In this document: in pieces, positions 10,598-20,552 of the stretch | Layout: each line of letters starts with the position of its first letter | Numbering within the stretch: the first letter of the stretch is position 1 | From: Euglena gracilis | Taxonomy: Eukaryota; Euglenida; Euglenophyceae; Euglenales | Direction of reading: 5' to 3' | Assembly: GCA_039621445.1 (NCBI GenBank) | Contig: CP154956.1 | Coordinates: 22,238,001-22,302,000, forward strand | DNA length: 64,000 nt | The notes under the pieces: generated by a model | What the model saw: the letters and a program-made list of their open reading frames with translations, nothing else | Told to the model about the DNA's origin: nothing | Databases searched by the model: none | Program-made: the position numbers and the translations under genes

Positions 10598-10788
10598 TGC
10601 GGACTATTTACAAACCGCCTGGACCGAACTTTGTATTCCTAATTCGAACCTTTCCTCCTGTGCAGTCTGCTGGCTCTGGTTATGTCTTTACATTGATTGT
10701 GTTACGTCTTTGGGGACAATTGGGATATCAAGAAAAATTGGGAATCCGAGGATTTCAATAAAAATAAAAGAATATTCTGAGACGTCCA
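10598..10788 (+). repeat. Element 1, unit 2: 5' LTR (191 bp)
   Basis: Same 191-bp TG...CA unit as at 1425-1615, preceded by GGATT and followed by the same TGGTCGCAGAGG primer-binding site (about 10793-10804) and the same leader up to the gag start at 11233. Confidence 0.9.
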
Positions 10789-11232
10789 AAGTTGGTCGCA
10801 GAGGTTTGTTGTTCCAATCGTCCAAGACGTCTTCGAGGAGATTCAACATTGTTTCACTGGTTATTGAAGTTCCAGAAGTTGGTGTTCCTGAAGGCAAGGT
10901 TAACCGAGTTGCTGGTACAGAACAACATCTTCAACAGGAAGTTGACATTGAGGCTGTGGTGAACAAGTTCACAGTGGAGAGTTTGTCAACAGTTGTTGTA
11001 TTGATTATTTGGTTGAGGAAGTTTGTAAGTGGTGTTGTTCACCTTGCTGTCCAGAACAAGATCCTGGTGGAGGCAAGTTCTTCATCATCTTGCTGACCTG
11101 GTCCTGAACCAAGTGGTTGGTTTTCTGTTCTGGTTTCTTCAGTTTTTGTTTACCTTTTTGGGTTGGCCAGTGTTTCTGTTTCTCCCAGTTTTCAGAGCCA
11201 GTGGTTGAGTTTTTTGCAAGTGATCTGCAGAA

Positions 11233-11568
11233 ATGTCCTTCATTGAAGATTTGGAAAGAAGGTTGCAAGAATTGGAAATCAAATCAGCCAGCAGCAGTCA
11301 GTCTGTGTTTACCCCTGTGAACCCCATCACCCAGGAAGAAACATTTCTGAAGCAAATGGTGGAACCAAATTCCAGCAACCCCAGCCAAAGTTCAACCCAA
11401 AGTTCAAGATTACCCCCTGTGAAATTGCCAGAGTTTGATGGCACAAATTGGCCAGAGTTTTTGAAAGATTTTGGCAGATGGTTGAGGTTAACTGATGCTG
11501 TTGCATTTGGAAATGTCCAGAAAAAGGATTGGCTGTTGGAATGTTGTGGATTTCCCAGTTCTTCCTGA
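11233..11568 (+). pseudogene. gag: Element 1, unit 2: truncated gag
   Basis: The first ~105 codons match unit 1 gag nearly exactly, to KKDWLLECC. At about 11545 the sequence jumps to pol, to the point equivalent to about 6445 in unit 1. The rest of capsid, the zinc knuckle, protease and the DLFA domain are therefore deleted (about 4.1 kb by unit 1 spacing). The join lies at a short shared TTG/TGG. The frame ends shortly after the join at 11568. Confidence 0.85.
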
Positions 11569-14500
11569 TGTTCCCCCCCAGCAGCAGGCACCCCAGCCTG
11601 CCAGTCCACCTGCAGACAAGCAAATTTTTGAAAGTCCCAGTTTTCCTTTGGAGAATGTTCCCCCCAAGGAATCAGATGAAAAGGTGAAAGAATGGTTGGA
11701 CAATGTGGTGGTGTTTGAACCAATGAATGAGCATGAAAAATTCAATTTTTTGGCTGAGTTGACCAAGGACATTGAAAGTGAGCTGAGTCGTTTTCAGGAG
11801 GTGAGAAAAGATGTGGAGGTGATGTTTTTCCAGCTGGCCCAACCTGTGGAAGATGTTCAGTTTGCAAAACCTGTGAAAACTCCCAAGGCAACAATCAAGA
11901 TGGATGAACTCAAAAGCATTTCCCAAGTTTTGCATGAAAAGATTTGGACTTTGGAGGCCCAGAAAAAGGCTGATGAAAAAAGCAGCAAATTGTTTACTGA
12001 GAATCTGAGTGGAGAGTTTGAAAAAGAAGTTGAGAAATTCAGAGACCACCCCAGGTTGTTTGAGCTTTTGGTGAAAATTTCTGATGTTTTTGGACCATTG
12101 CCCACAATTTCTGAGTCTTCCCCCCTGCCTGTTTTGAGGGACATTGAGCTAAAGCCTGAATGGGAAGGCAAACCCCTAAGGCAAAAGTGTTGGCCCATGC
12201 CCCAGGAGGATGAAAAAGAAATTGACCTTCAGTGTGAAGAATTGCTAAAGTCAAGGGTTGATTGAGCAATTCCCAGTTGGTGAAATCCCTCAGGTGTGCA
12301 GCCCAACATTTTTGGTGGACAAAAAAGGGTCAAGTACCAGAAGGATGGTCAGCCATTATGGAACATTGAATGCCAGAAGCAAGGCACATGCAGGTTATTT
12401 GCCAAGCATGGAGGTTTTGATTGAAAGTTTGGCCAAATGTCGCTGGAAAAGTACCCTGGACATGACGAGTGGGTATTGGCAAATCACAATCACAAAAAGA
12501 GCAGCAAATTTGTCTGCATTTTGCATTCCATCTGGGAGGTGTTTTCGTCCCAAAAGGATGATGTTTGGCCTAAGTAATGCACCGATATTTTTCAGGAGTT
12601 GATGGAAATTCGAACCTCCTAATGCAAAACGGATTTGAGGGTGAGAGAGATTTTGAAGGATGGACACCTGGCTTCTTTTTTCGATGACACAGGGGTTGGT
12701 GCAAACTCTGAAGAGGATCATTTGTATCTTTTGGAAAAGTGGTTTGAAGTTTGCAGAAAGAACCAAGTGAGAATCAAATTGAGCAAATGTTCCTTTCTGA
12801 ATCAGTCCATTGACTATTTGGGTTTCTCGTTGGGATGGGGAATGTGGCAGGCAAACAAAAGAAACATTGAACCAATTCTGAGTTTTGGAGTTCAGAATCA
12901 AAGGGATTTGAGGCGAATTTTGGGAGCCATGAATTTCTACCGAAGACACGTGAAAGGTTTTACTTTTGACTCAGCCCCGCTCACAGATCTTCTGAAAAAG
13001 AATGTGAAATGGAGGTGGACTGAAAAGGAGGAGAGTTGTTTGAATGCATTGAAAAGGAAATTGTCTTCTCTTGATGTGTTGGGTACCCCCAGGAGTTCAG
13101 GAGAGATTGTTTTGGTGACTGACAGTTCGGATTTGGGAGGTGGTTCAGCATTGTTTCAGTGGCAAACCCTCCAACAAACACAAAATCCTGAGAATTTTCG
13201 AACCAGTGGTGTGAAGGTGGATGGAACCCTGAAAAACAACTACCCCAGTGAAATGAGGTTGGTGCCCTTGGGCCACTACAACTGGAAATGGAGTGAGGCA
13301 AGAAAAAAATACACCACCTGGGAAAAGGAAATTTTGAGTGGTGTGCTGATCATTGCTTCACAAACAAGGATTTTGCAAAATCTGCCAATTGTGTGGATGA
13401 CAGACAATGAGGCAGCCACCTCTTTTCTGAAGGGTGAACCCCCCCTCAACAAAAGACTGAGAAGGATGTATGTGTTTTTGCACCAGTTCAAACTGAATAT
13501 CGTTCATGTGGCAGGTTGCAAAAATGAATTGTGTGATTTTTTGTCTCGTGCTGATTTTGAGAACAAATTTGAAATTAATTTTGAGGAAGAAGCCAGTAAC
13601 GCTTTTCAGAAAATGGATGTGCAGCTTGACCTGTTTTTGCAGAAGATTTTCAGTGTCAGAAAAGGATTATTTGAATTCAGAGCTGAAGCATTTTTGAGAA
13701 AAAGTGGAGGTTTCAAACCCCTGTTTCATTGACAACGAGTTTTGGTTCAGATCTGCCAAGGCCATGTATTGTGAAGGAAAATTGGTTGTTCCGTCTCATT
13801 TGTTGAAGGTTTGTTTGGATGAATGTCACAAGGCAAGCAACCATGTTGGTGCTGAAAGGACTTTGTTGTTCTTTTTGAGCCATTTTCAGTCCAAGGTTTC
13901 CAAGAAAGACATGTTGGAAATTTGCAGGGCCATTGTGATGACATGTAAAATTTGCACCCTTTCAAAACAAAAACCGCCCCAGTGACCGTGGAAAGGTGGG
14001 TTCTTTACCGATTCCAACAGTGAGCAATGAAGTTTTGTGTTTGGATTTTGTGCAAATGGACCCCTACAATGGTTTTGATTATGTGCTGACTTTGATCGAC
14101 AATTTGTCCCATTTTTGCAAATTCATCCCCACACAGAAAACGGTAACCGGAGAAGGTGTTTTGAGGCTTATTTTGGACCGGTGGATTTCTGTTTTTGGAA
14201 AACCGTCTGTTGTAAGGTCTGACAACGACGTGCGATTCAGACAGCCCAGTGGTTTTTACCAGACAGCCCTGAAAGCTCTCGACGTGAAATTATCGTTTTC
14301 TCTGCCCCGGAACCCCCGATCAAACGGTTTGGTTGAAAATGTCAATAAAATGTTCTTGCAGAATATGCGAGCATTGAGTCTGTCTTCCAAGGACAAAAAT
14401 TGGGTTCAGCTGATCCCGTATTGCACATTTTTGATGAATTCGCAGATTTCCCCCACGACAATGTTGTCACCCCATGAAATGTTTTTGGGCAGACCAGCTT

Positions 14501-14996
14501 GGAGGTTGGAATTACCCCCAGAACCGGTGACAAATCCAGAAACCCATTCTTGGTTTTTGACCCAGATAGAAATTCAAGAAAGAGCTTCCCAGAGATTGAA
14601 AGAATTGAGGAAAAAAGATTTTGAGAGTGCCAACAAAGGGGGGGTACCAGCAAAAATTGAAGAAGATGACTATGTTTTGGTGCACAACAAAAGATGGCCA
14701 AACAAATCATGGCCCAAGCTTTCCCCCCCCTGGCAAGGACCTTTTAGGGTTCTGAAATCAAGGTTCAATTCAGTGCAAATTGCAAGTAGTCCATCTTTGG
14801 GAGGGGTCGTTGATGTTTCTTTGGGTTTGTGCAAAAAGTGGGAGGTTGCTTTGCATGAAGAAAGCCTTTTGGAAGAAGACCCAGACCTTTTGACCGGTGA
14901 TGTGGTTGTGGGAGACCCAGTGGAGGGTGACACCCCCATGTCAGACCAGGGAGGGGATCCCCCTCTTCAGATGTCAGAAGAAGAACAAGCAAGCAT
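11546..14996 (+). pseudogene. pol: Element 1, unit 2: pol, RT, RNase H and integrase
   Basis: It matches 6445-9908 of unit 1 closely. The frame is open from the linker to 12265, where an extra base breaks it (the SRVD end). RT motifs recur (LDMTSGYWQI, FFDDTG near 12677-12691), as do RNase H (VTDSSDLGGG, WMTDNEAA) and integrase (HHCC 13840-13970, LDFVQMD, VRSDND, SNGLVENVN). It shares the TAA just before the xxDD region with unit 1. Private lesions are a frameshift near 12590, a 20-bp deletion near 13655 bounded by CAGT, and a frameshift near 13695. It ends at the same pol-LINE join as unit 1. The protein cannot be made. Confidence 0.85.
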
Positions 14997-15351
14997 AGGG
15001 TGGTTACGAGGTGTTGCAGCCCCATTCCAATCAAGCCACAAGCGTCGCGTCAGCCCACGCCAAATTTTCCGGGCATTCCTTCTGCAGTGAATTTGCGAAC
15101 CGCGGGCTGTCGCATCAGCACCTTTCCGACCAATCTGCGCAGACATTCTCCCGACGTGATCGGCCTTGTTCCTTCGTGTTCCGGGTCCAAGGGTGGAGGC
15201 AGCAAGTTACCGGCTTCGTTCACTTGTGCAGGGTGCTTCACCTTTCGCAGGGCTGTCAAGCGTGCGGAGGCCAAGATCTCGGCGGCCCCGACGGGCCCCC
15301 CGTCGTTGATGCTTTTGAAGGCAAATGTTGCCAGTCCCTCGAGTAAGGATT
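14997..15351 (-). pseudogene. LINE RT fragment, third copy, left of the solo LTR
   Basis: Repeats LINE sequence 1072-1424 (the RPITSGECLRRLVGK region on the minus strand) and ends in GGATT. If the solo LTR and one GGATT are removed, the LINE frame joins without a gap to 15543 and upstream. Confidence 0.88.
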
Positions 15352-15542
15352 TGCGGACTATTTACTAACCGCCTGGACCGAACTTTGTATTCCTAATTCG
15401 AACCTTTCCTCCTGTGCAGTCTGCTGGCTCTGGTTATGTCTTTACATTGATTGTGTTACGTCTTTGGGGACAATTGGGATATCAAGAAAAATTGGGAATC
15501 CGAGGATTTCAATAAAAACAAAAGAATATTCTGAGACGTCCA
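15352..15542 (+). repeat. Element 1 solo LTR with intact target-site duplication
   Basis: A complete 191-bp LTR (TGCGG...GTCCA) flanked by GGATT at 15347-15351 and 15543-15547. It sits inside the LINE RT frame. This is the usual product of LTR-LTR recombination and fixes the original insertion site of element 1. Confidence 0.93.
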
Positions 15543-16280
15543 GGATTCAGCCTGTCCTCCAGCCTCTCGGCTCAGCATGTCCTTGAGATGGTCGGGTTTC
15601 AATCCCGACGGTCCCGCTGCAGATTCCTTTCCAAAGGAAAATACTGCCTTCCGGACCAGGGAAAGACGGTCACGCCTCTCTTCCTCATCTGCCGGAGGAG
15701 GCGTTGCGACCCTTTTGTCCATGGGGCCCCGCCCTGGTGGTTCCTCGAATGGATGCATATCTTGGAGCCTTTTCCGAACAGTAGGGTGCTTGTCGTCTTC
15801 CACGCCGTCGGAGAGCAACAATTGGCATGCCTTCCCCACTGCCCATTTACCGACAAGACGTTCCAAACGGCGAACAAAGCCTTCCTCTTGGACCTCCTCC
15901 TCTCGTCGGACCTGTCCCCGGGTTCCAACCAAGGTGGCCGGTTGTGCGCGGCGTTGAGAATCTTCCCAGCTGTAATTCACGGGGCGTTTGAGATACGACT
16001 CTGCTCTCGCTCTGATGACTCTTCCAAACCTCGCCCAGTGGCCCCGCCCTCCTTTCCCCAAGGGCGCTAGGACCGACTTAGGGAAGGCCCACAGGGCGTG
16101 GAGGGTCTCCCATGTTGGTTTTTCATTGAAGCATCTCAAGACGGTTGCGTATGAATCACAGACGGCCGGCAAGGCCCCTTTCGGGATGATGGATACCGTC
16201 CCCAGGTGGTCCAGGGAAATGTCTGTCCACGAGGGTGACAGTGATGGGCACGGATCCGTTAATGGAGTGCCCGTTTTCAT
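15543..16280 (-). pseudogene. LINE ORF2, N-terminal part up to the RT fingers
   Basis: The minus-strand frame starts at an ATG at 16280 and runs to the solo LTR. It holds IPKGALPAV, a Trp/Leu-rich stretch, a charged helical region, then FSFGKESAAGPSGLKPDHL, the fingers motif that opens the RT of this LINE type. No apurinic endonuclease domain is visible in the ~200 residues before the RT. The start codon overlaps the ORF1 stop as ATGA (16280-16277). The frame continues in the LINE fragment to its left once the LTR is ignored. Confidence 0.78.
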
Positions 16281-16727
16281 TCCGGCACGAACACGGCATT
16301 CATTTCCACGTCGGCATCATCTAGGGCGCTTGGGCCCCTGGTGTTTGGGACCCCCCCAAGTGACACTTCCGGGGGTGGTCGGCTTATGAGGTCTTGTAAC
16401 AGCTGTTGCAGGTTGTTCGCGTCCTGGGTGGAGGCCACTTCCATCGGGCCGGCAGCCAGGGGTGGCACAAGGGTTGTGGCAAGCAGGAATCCAACCGCCC
16501 GCTCCGGGTCTGTGGTCATGTCAAAGTCCATTGCCCGGCGGGGGGACGGTACCGTTCCCTCCGGTAGTTGCGGACCCATATTGTGTTCCACTTCACTGCG
16601 AGAAAGGTGGTCGCTCCTGCTTGATGGATTGTCAAGCCGCCGGGTAGGAGGCCCCGGGTTGCTCTCCACATCGCCGCAAGACAATAGGCTCCCCGCCCTG
16701 TCTTTTTGTGCCGGTTTGGGGTATGAG
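16277..16727 (-). CDS. LINE ORF1, 2A-led small ORF (5' end cut by element 3)
   Basis: The minus-strand frame reads AGSLLSCGDVESNPGP near its start, then about 120 residues of polar, weakly conserved sequence ending MNAVFVPE. The 2A-like motif would make the ribosome skip between Gly and Pro, releasing the downstream ORF1 product from whatever preceded it. Upstream sequence is replaced at 16728 by the LTR of element 3 copy A, so the original start is unknown. The stop TGA overlaps the ATG of ORF2. The ~120-residue product has no domain I recognise. Confidence 0.65.
16650..16688 (-). other. 2A-like ribosome-skipping motif (NPGP)
   Basis: The minus strand encodes LLSCGDVESNPGP, matching DxExNPGP in full, with the hydrophobic/Cys residues usual before it. 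2A-like sequences are known at the N-terminal part of some non-LTR elements, such as trypanosome ingi/L1Tc. Confidence 0.85.
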
Positions 16728-17031
16728 TGTACGTCTGATTCCCAATTCCCCTTTCCCAATTCCCAAAAGCCTTCGCTTTCGCCCTGGCGCACCTACTTGG
16801 GAACTGAAAATCAGAATAACAGAAAATCCCTTTTCCCACTTCCCAAGAAGCAAAGCACGGAGCAATGCAGGGAGGACGGACTGGATAACCAAGTCCGGTC
16901 CGGAGAAAAGGAAAGAAAAAACAGAATACCACCTGTGGAGAGAGAAGGGGCACCCATTAGGAAATCCTAATAGGATCTGCTTCCATCCTAACTTCCTCAA
17001 CGGAAGGGGACAGAAGCATACGCCTGGTACA
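16728..17031 (-). repeat. Element 3 copy A: 3' LTR (304 bp)
   Basis: On the plus strand it begins TGTACGTCTG and ends CTGGTACA, so the ends are the inverted repeat TGTAC/GTACA. The same LTR recurs at 29551-29856 and 48981-49285, and more divergent relatives lie at 55170-55594, 35086-40771 (split) and 42475-42871. A shared internal block GAATACCACCTGTGG is found in most copies. It cuts into the LINE ORF1. Confidence 0.9.
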
Positions 17032-17851
17032 CATCCCCCTCCCAGGGCTATGCCCGATTTCCCCTTTGGACCAGGCATTCCGGCCACAGGGAGTTCGGAC
17101 ACAGACCTGGTCTGTGGGAGGTGCACCCTGGCGCATCCACAGGGGTCCTTCCCGTGTCACAGGGGTCCAATAAAAAAGGGGGGGGCGGAAAGGAGGGGAC
17201 CCAAAAAGCCCAAAACGCGCAAAATGGTTTCACCTACTTTGCGGTGGCTTATGGGTGTATAGTATATTATAGCCCATGGGGAAAATGGGGCTGGCAGGTT
17301 TCCTTGCCAAGCAAACCCATCCACCCAGTTTGGGTGTGCCCAAGGCACTTGGGGTTGGGTCCATGGGCATTCCAGGAAAACCCATGGGGAGGGTGTGGAA
17401 GGAGGGGGCCACTGACCAGTCAAACCTGGGCAGGGCGCATGGCCAGTCAGACCTGACCACGCAAAAGGAAATCCTACTCTACAAAACCAACTGCCGGCGA
17501 CAGCATTTGCCCCGGGGGGAAAGTAGAGAGGAGTTGGGGGTTGGCTTAGGCCAGAAAAGTTGTGCTGTCTGGCAGCCTTAAGGCCTCAAACGGCCGAAAA
17601 GAAAAGAAAGGGAAAGTAAAAGAGGCCGTCGGCCCTGTGAGCTGCGTGTCGCACGCCCGCGAGAGGGGACAGGGGAGAGGGGTGTGCATGCATGCGCACA
17701 GAATCCTGCACATGGCAGCATCCCGGTGGGAACTTACTAGCGTACCGCAAAGGGTCTTCGAAGGGGTTGTTCGGGCGAATACCCAAACAGGGTGTCAGGC
17801 GAATACCTGACGAGGGTGCTGAAAGACGCCGCATTGGCGCTGACAGACACC
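17032..17851 (-). other. Element 3 copy A: polypurine tract and 3' UTR
   Basis: Right next to the LTR, CATCCCCCTCCC (17032-17043) is a polypurine tract on the minus strand. The remaining ~0.8 kb to the ORF3 stop is non-coding. A stem of CTGCCGGCGACAGC (17491-17504) with TGCTGTCTGGCAG (17563-17575) is kept in copies 2, 3 and 4. Confidence 0.75.
17491..17575 (-). promoter_or_regulatory. Conserved 3' UTR hairpin, copy A
   Basis: The arms CTGCC..ACAGC and GCTGT..GGCAG pair across a ~58-nt loop that contains a further G-rich stretch. Both arms keep position and sequence at 49741-49825, 56031-56120 and 41159-41256 although the loops differ. This suggests a structured RNA element for packaging, export or 3' processing; the role is inferred. 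Confidence 0.6.
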
Positions 17852-20552
17852 TCACCTGCCTTTATCGGCTGGACGTTCGCGGACTTCACGCCAGTAGTCG
17901 TGTTGGGGGTCCCCTAATGGGTCCTCAACCAACTCCAGTTGGCGTGGGGAACGTGGCGGAGCTGATTCACTCCGAATGGTGTTGAGCTCCGGATCGTTGA
18001 CATCAAAGGAAGGGGTTTCCCAGTCCTTGATCCAATTATCCGGCAGCTTCTCCCTGGTACGTTCAGCATGATGTTGAAGATACCGTTGGAGTTGCCCCCA
18101 GAAAATTCTGGGCAGCATCACCGGCCAGATGATGTAATTCATCCGGGGGTGATTCGCAGGCACCTGGGGGGGGATCCCCCTGGGTCTGCTTGAAGTTGAT
18201 GTCATACATCCACCTCGCTGTCCGAGCTCTTGCGGTATGGGGCCGTAATACAGCCGCCAACCAACCTCTGAAGTCCACCAAATTGTGTTCTTCAGGAGGC
18301 CACAGTGGCAAGGCGTATCCGCCATGCTGACGCTTGGAGAACAGGGTGTAAACCCGTGTCTTCCAGTCGCCATCAGTCCAGAGGTAAGGCATTCTTACCT
18401 TGGCGTGTTCCTCGACGGCGAGGCGCATTGCCCCAGCGTCGATCTGGAACTCACGGGCCATTCCCGTGTGACGGTAGCTTTCTACCTTTCGGAAGTCGGA
18501 GTGCTTCAGGCGGCCTTCCACCTGCTTGTACTCCTTCTTCCACTTCTCCAGTGTCTCCAAGTGCTGGAGGACAATGGTGGTGACTGCTCCATCAGCAGTC
18601 TGCACGAACTTGGCTCCTACACAGTTGATGCACAAGGCAGGGATATCCCTGTCGTGAGCATTCTCACTGTAGGAGTAGTTCAAGCTGTGCTTCCAGGCAT
18701 TCAGGCACTCGCCACATACGAGCGCCACACAGTTCGGCACATATGCCCTGTGATGGAACCACGAGGATTGCACCTGCCGCTTGCACACACGCACAAGCAG
18801 TTGGTTGCGCCGCACATGGTGGCACACGGTGCACGTCCAGGCAAAGGACGTGCCGTGTTGGAAAACCAACACGCAGTCCTCGCCAAAGTACTGTGCCAGT
18901 ACTGTGGGGGAGCGCCTGTTCCAGTATGTCCAGGTATGTTCCGGGGCATAGTGGAAAGGTTCTCCTCGGACGAAGAGGGGCTGAATCCATCGATTCAGTG
19001 ACCCTGTCTGGTGCCTAATAGCAGCCAGTCTCTTCGTCCTCTCTTCCACGGTGCCTAGTCTGGTCAGGATATCCTGGGTCCGGAGCTGGGGATCCGCAAA
19101 CACAGGAGGTGAAGCAGGTTCATCCTGCTCCTCATCCGTCGATCCGGCGGAAGACTGGGCCTGTCGACCACGAGCCTTACCTTTCGGTTTGCTCTGGCCG
19201 TACCCGGACGATGCAACGGCCGAATGGTCGTGCATTGTCGTTTGGCCTTTCGGCTGTCCGTCAGTCTGACCTCCAGCGCCACCTTTCGGTGGTGGTTTCC
19301 CATCACCGCCTTTGGAAGGGGGCTTACAGGGTGCAGCACCCGGTTTGCCTCCTTTCGGCTTCGCACTCCCGGAATCAGGAGGCGACGCCTGCGGCTTACT
19401 CCTGGTATCAGGAGCCGATGGTGCCGGAGTAGACGTTTGCCGTCTGGGCGAAGCGGGCAAACTGACCACTGGGTCGCGCATGACGCTCCGAGGGGTCGGC
19501 ACACGTTCCTGGGGTTGTTCAGCCGGCCGTCGCCGAGCAGGTTCATCCTGTCCGACGACACGTGGCACTGTGGTCGTCACCGGAATCGGTGCTTCCACAG
19601 GCGCTGGCACTCCCAGAAACTCTGCCATTGTCCTCGGGACGGCAGGGACCCTGCGCGGTGTCGGTGGTCGTGGGGGTATCCCCTCCACTTCCATTTCGAC
19701 ATCCGGTCTAGGAGGTTGATCCTCCACAACCGCTGGCGCAGGTGCTATGGGAGGTTGATCCTCCGGTGTAGCCGGTGCGACAGATGGCTCTGTCGGCTGG
19801 GGTTCATCCCCTGAAGATGGTCGCACTGCTGCCGGAGATGGGGGTGTGGGGACACCGACATCTGGTGTATCCACGACCTTTGATGCTACGCCTCCACCTC
19901 GTGGCGTTAGTGCAGCAGCCACGGCAGTAATGCCAGTGACTACGGCGCCGAGCACGCGGCCTCCTAACGAGGTGCGTGCTGTGGGACTGGCAGGTTCTTC
20001 GAGGATATCCTCGACGACCATACCAGTCACCTCGGCTGGAGGCTCAGCCGTTGGAACAGGCGTAGCAGCCACAGGTATATCCCCTGCGGGTGCTTCGTCT
20101 GGCCTAGGCTGTGCCAGAGTAGGTAGAGCAGCGTAGAGGATATCCTCCATGTTCTCACCTACCTCCTCAGGAAGTTCCTGCTCTCCACCTACCGGTGGAC
20201 AGACAGGAGCCGCCGCGGGAGCCGGGGAAACCGATCGTTCCCCTGCCGCTCGCGGGGCAGAGACGAAGGATACAGCCGTTCCTGTCGGAGACGGCGGCGC
20301 TGCCCCCAGAATGGTGACAGAGGCGCTGCGGTCGCGTTCCTCCCGCCGCGGCATCGCGGTGGTGGAAGCGACTGATGCCTCACGTTTCCTTCGCGCCAGA
20401 GGTTCACCCTCTGGGGCGATGAAGGCGCGCAGATCCTCGGGCGAACGAGGATCGTCGGGGTGCCATCGGCATCCCTGGGCATCCGCCAGCCTGTAAAAGG
20501 CCAGCGTGCTGCTGCTGGCACTGTTGGGCCAGGGTGGCGGCTATGACGGCTG
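17852..20552 (-). pseudogene. Element 3 copy A: ORF3, C-terminal half
   Basis: This is the ORF downstream of pol, truncated at its N-terminus. It keeps the disordered Pro/Ala/Thr-rich linker with the conserved SLGGRVLG...TPRG motif and the C-terminal Cys/His domain (CTVCHHVR, LVRVC, CGECLNAW, CINC). A frameshift in a G-run near 18165-18180 separates the last ~100 codons, which run to 17852. At about 20550 the ORF3 middle is fused to pol just after the integrase C-terminus (RLPA). The chromodomain, the pol stop and the first ~700 codons of ORF3 have been deleted. By comparison with copies 2 and 3 the lost stretch is roughly 2.5-3 kb. Function unknown. Confidence 0.8.

Noticed and set aside
19224-19814. 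Plus-strand frames antisense to ORF3 (also 51484-52068, 58121-58894, 59299-60840)
   Set aside because: Open because ORF3 is GC-rich with strong third-position bias; the same frame is not kept between copies 2 and 3.
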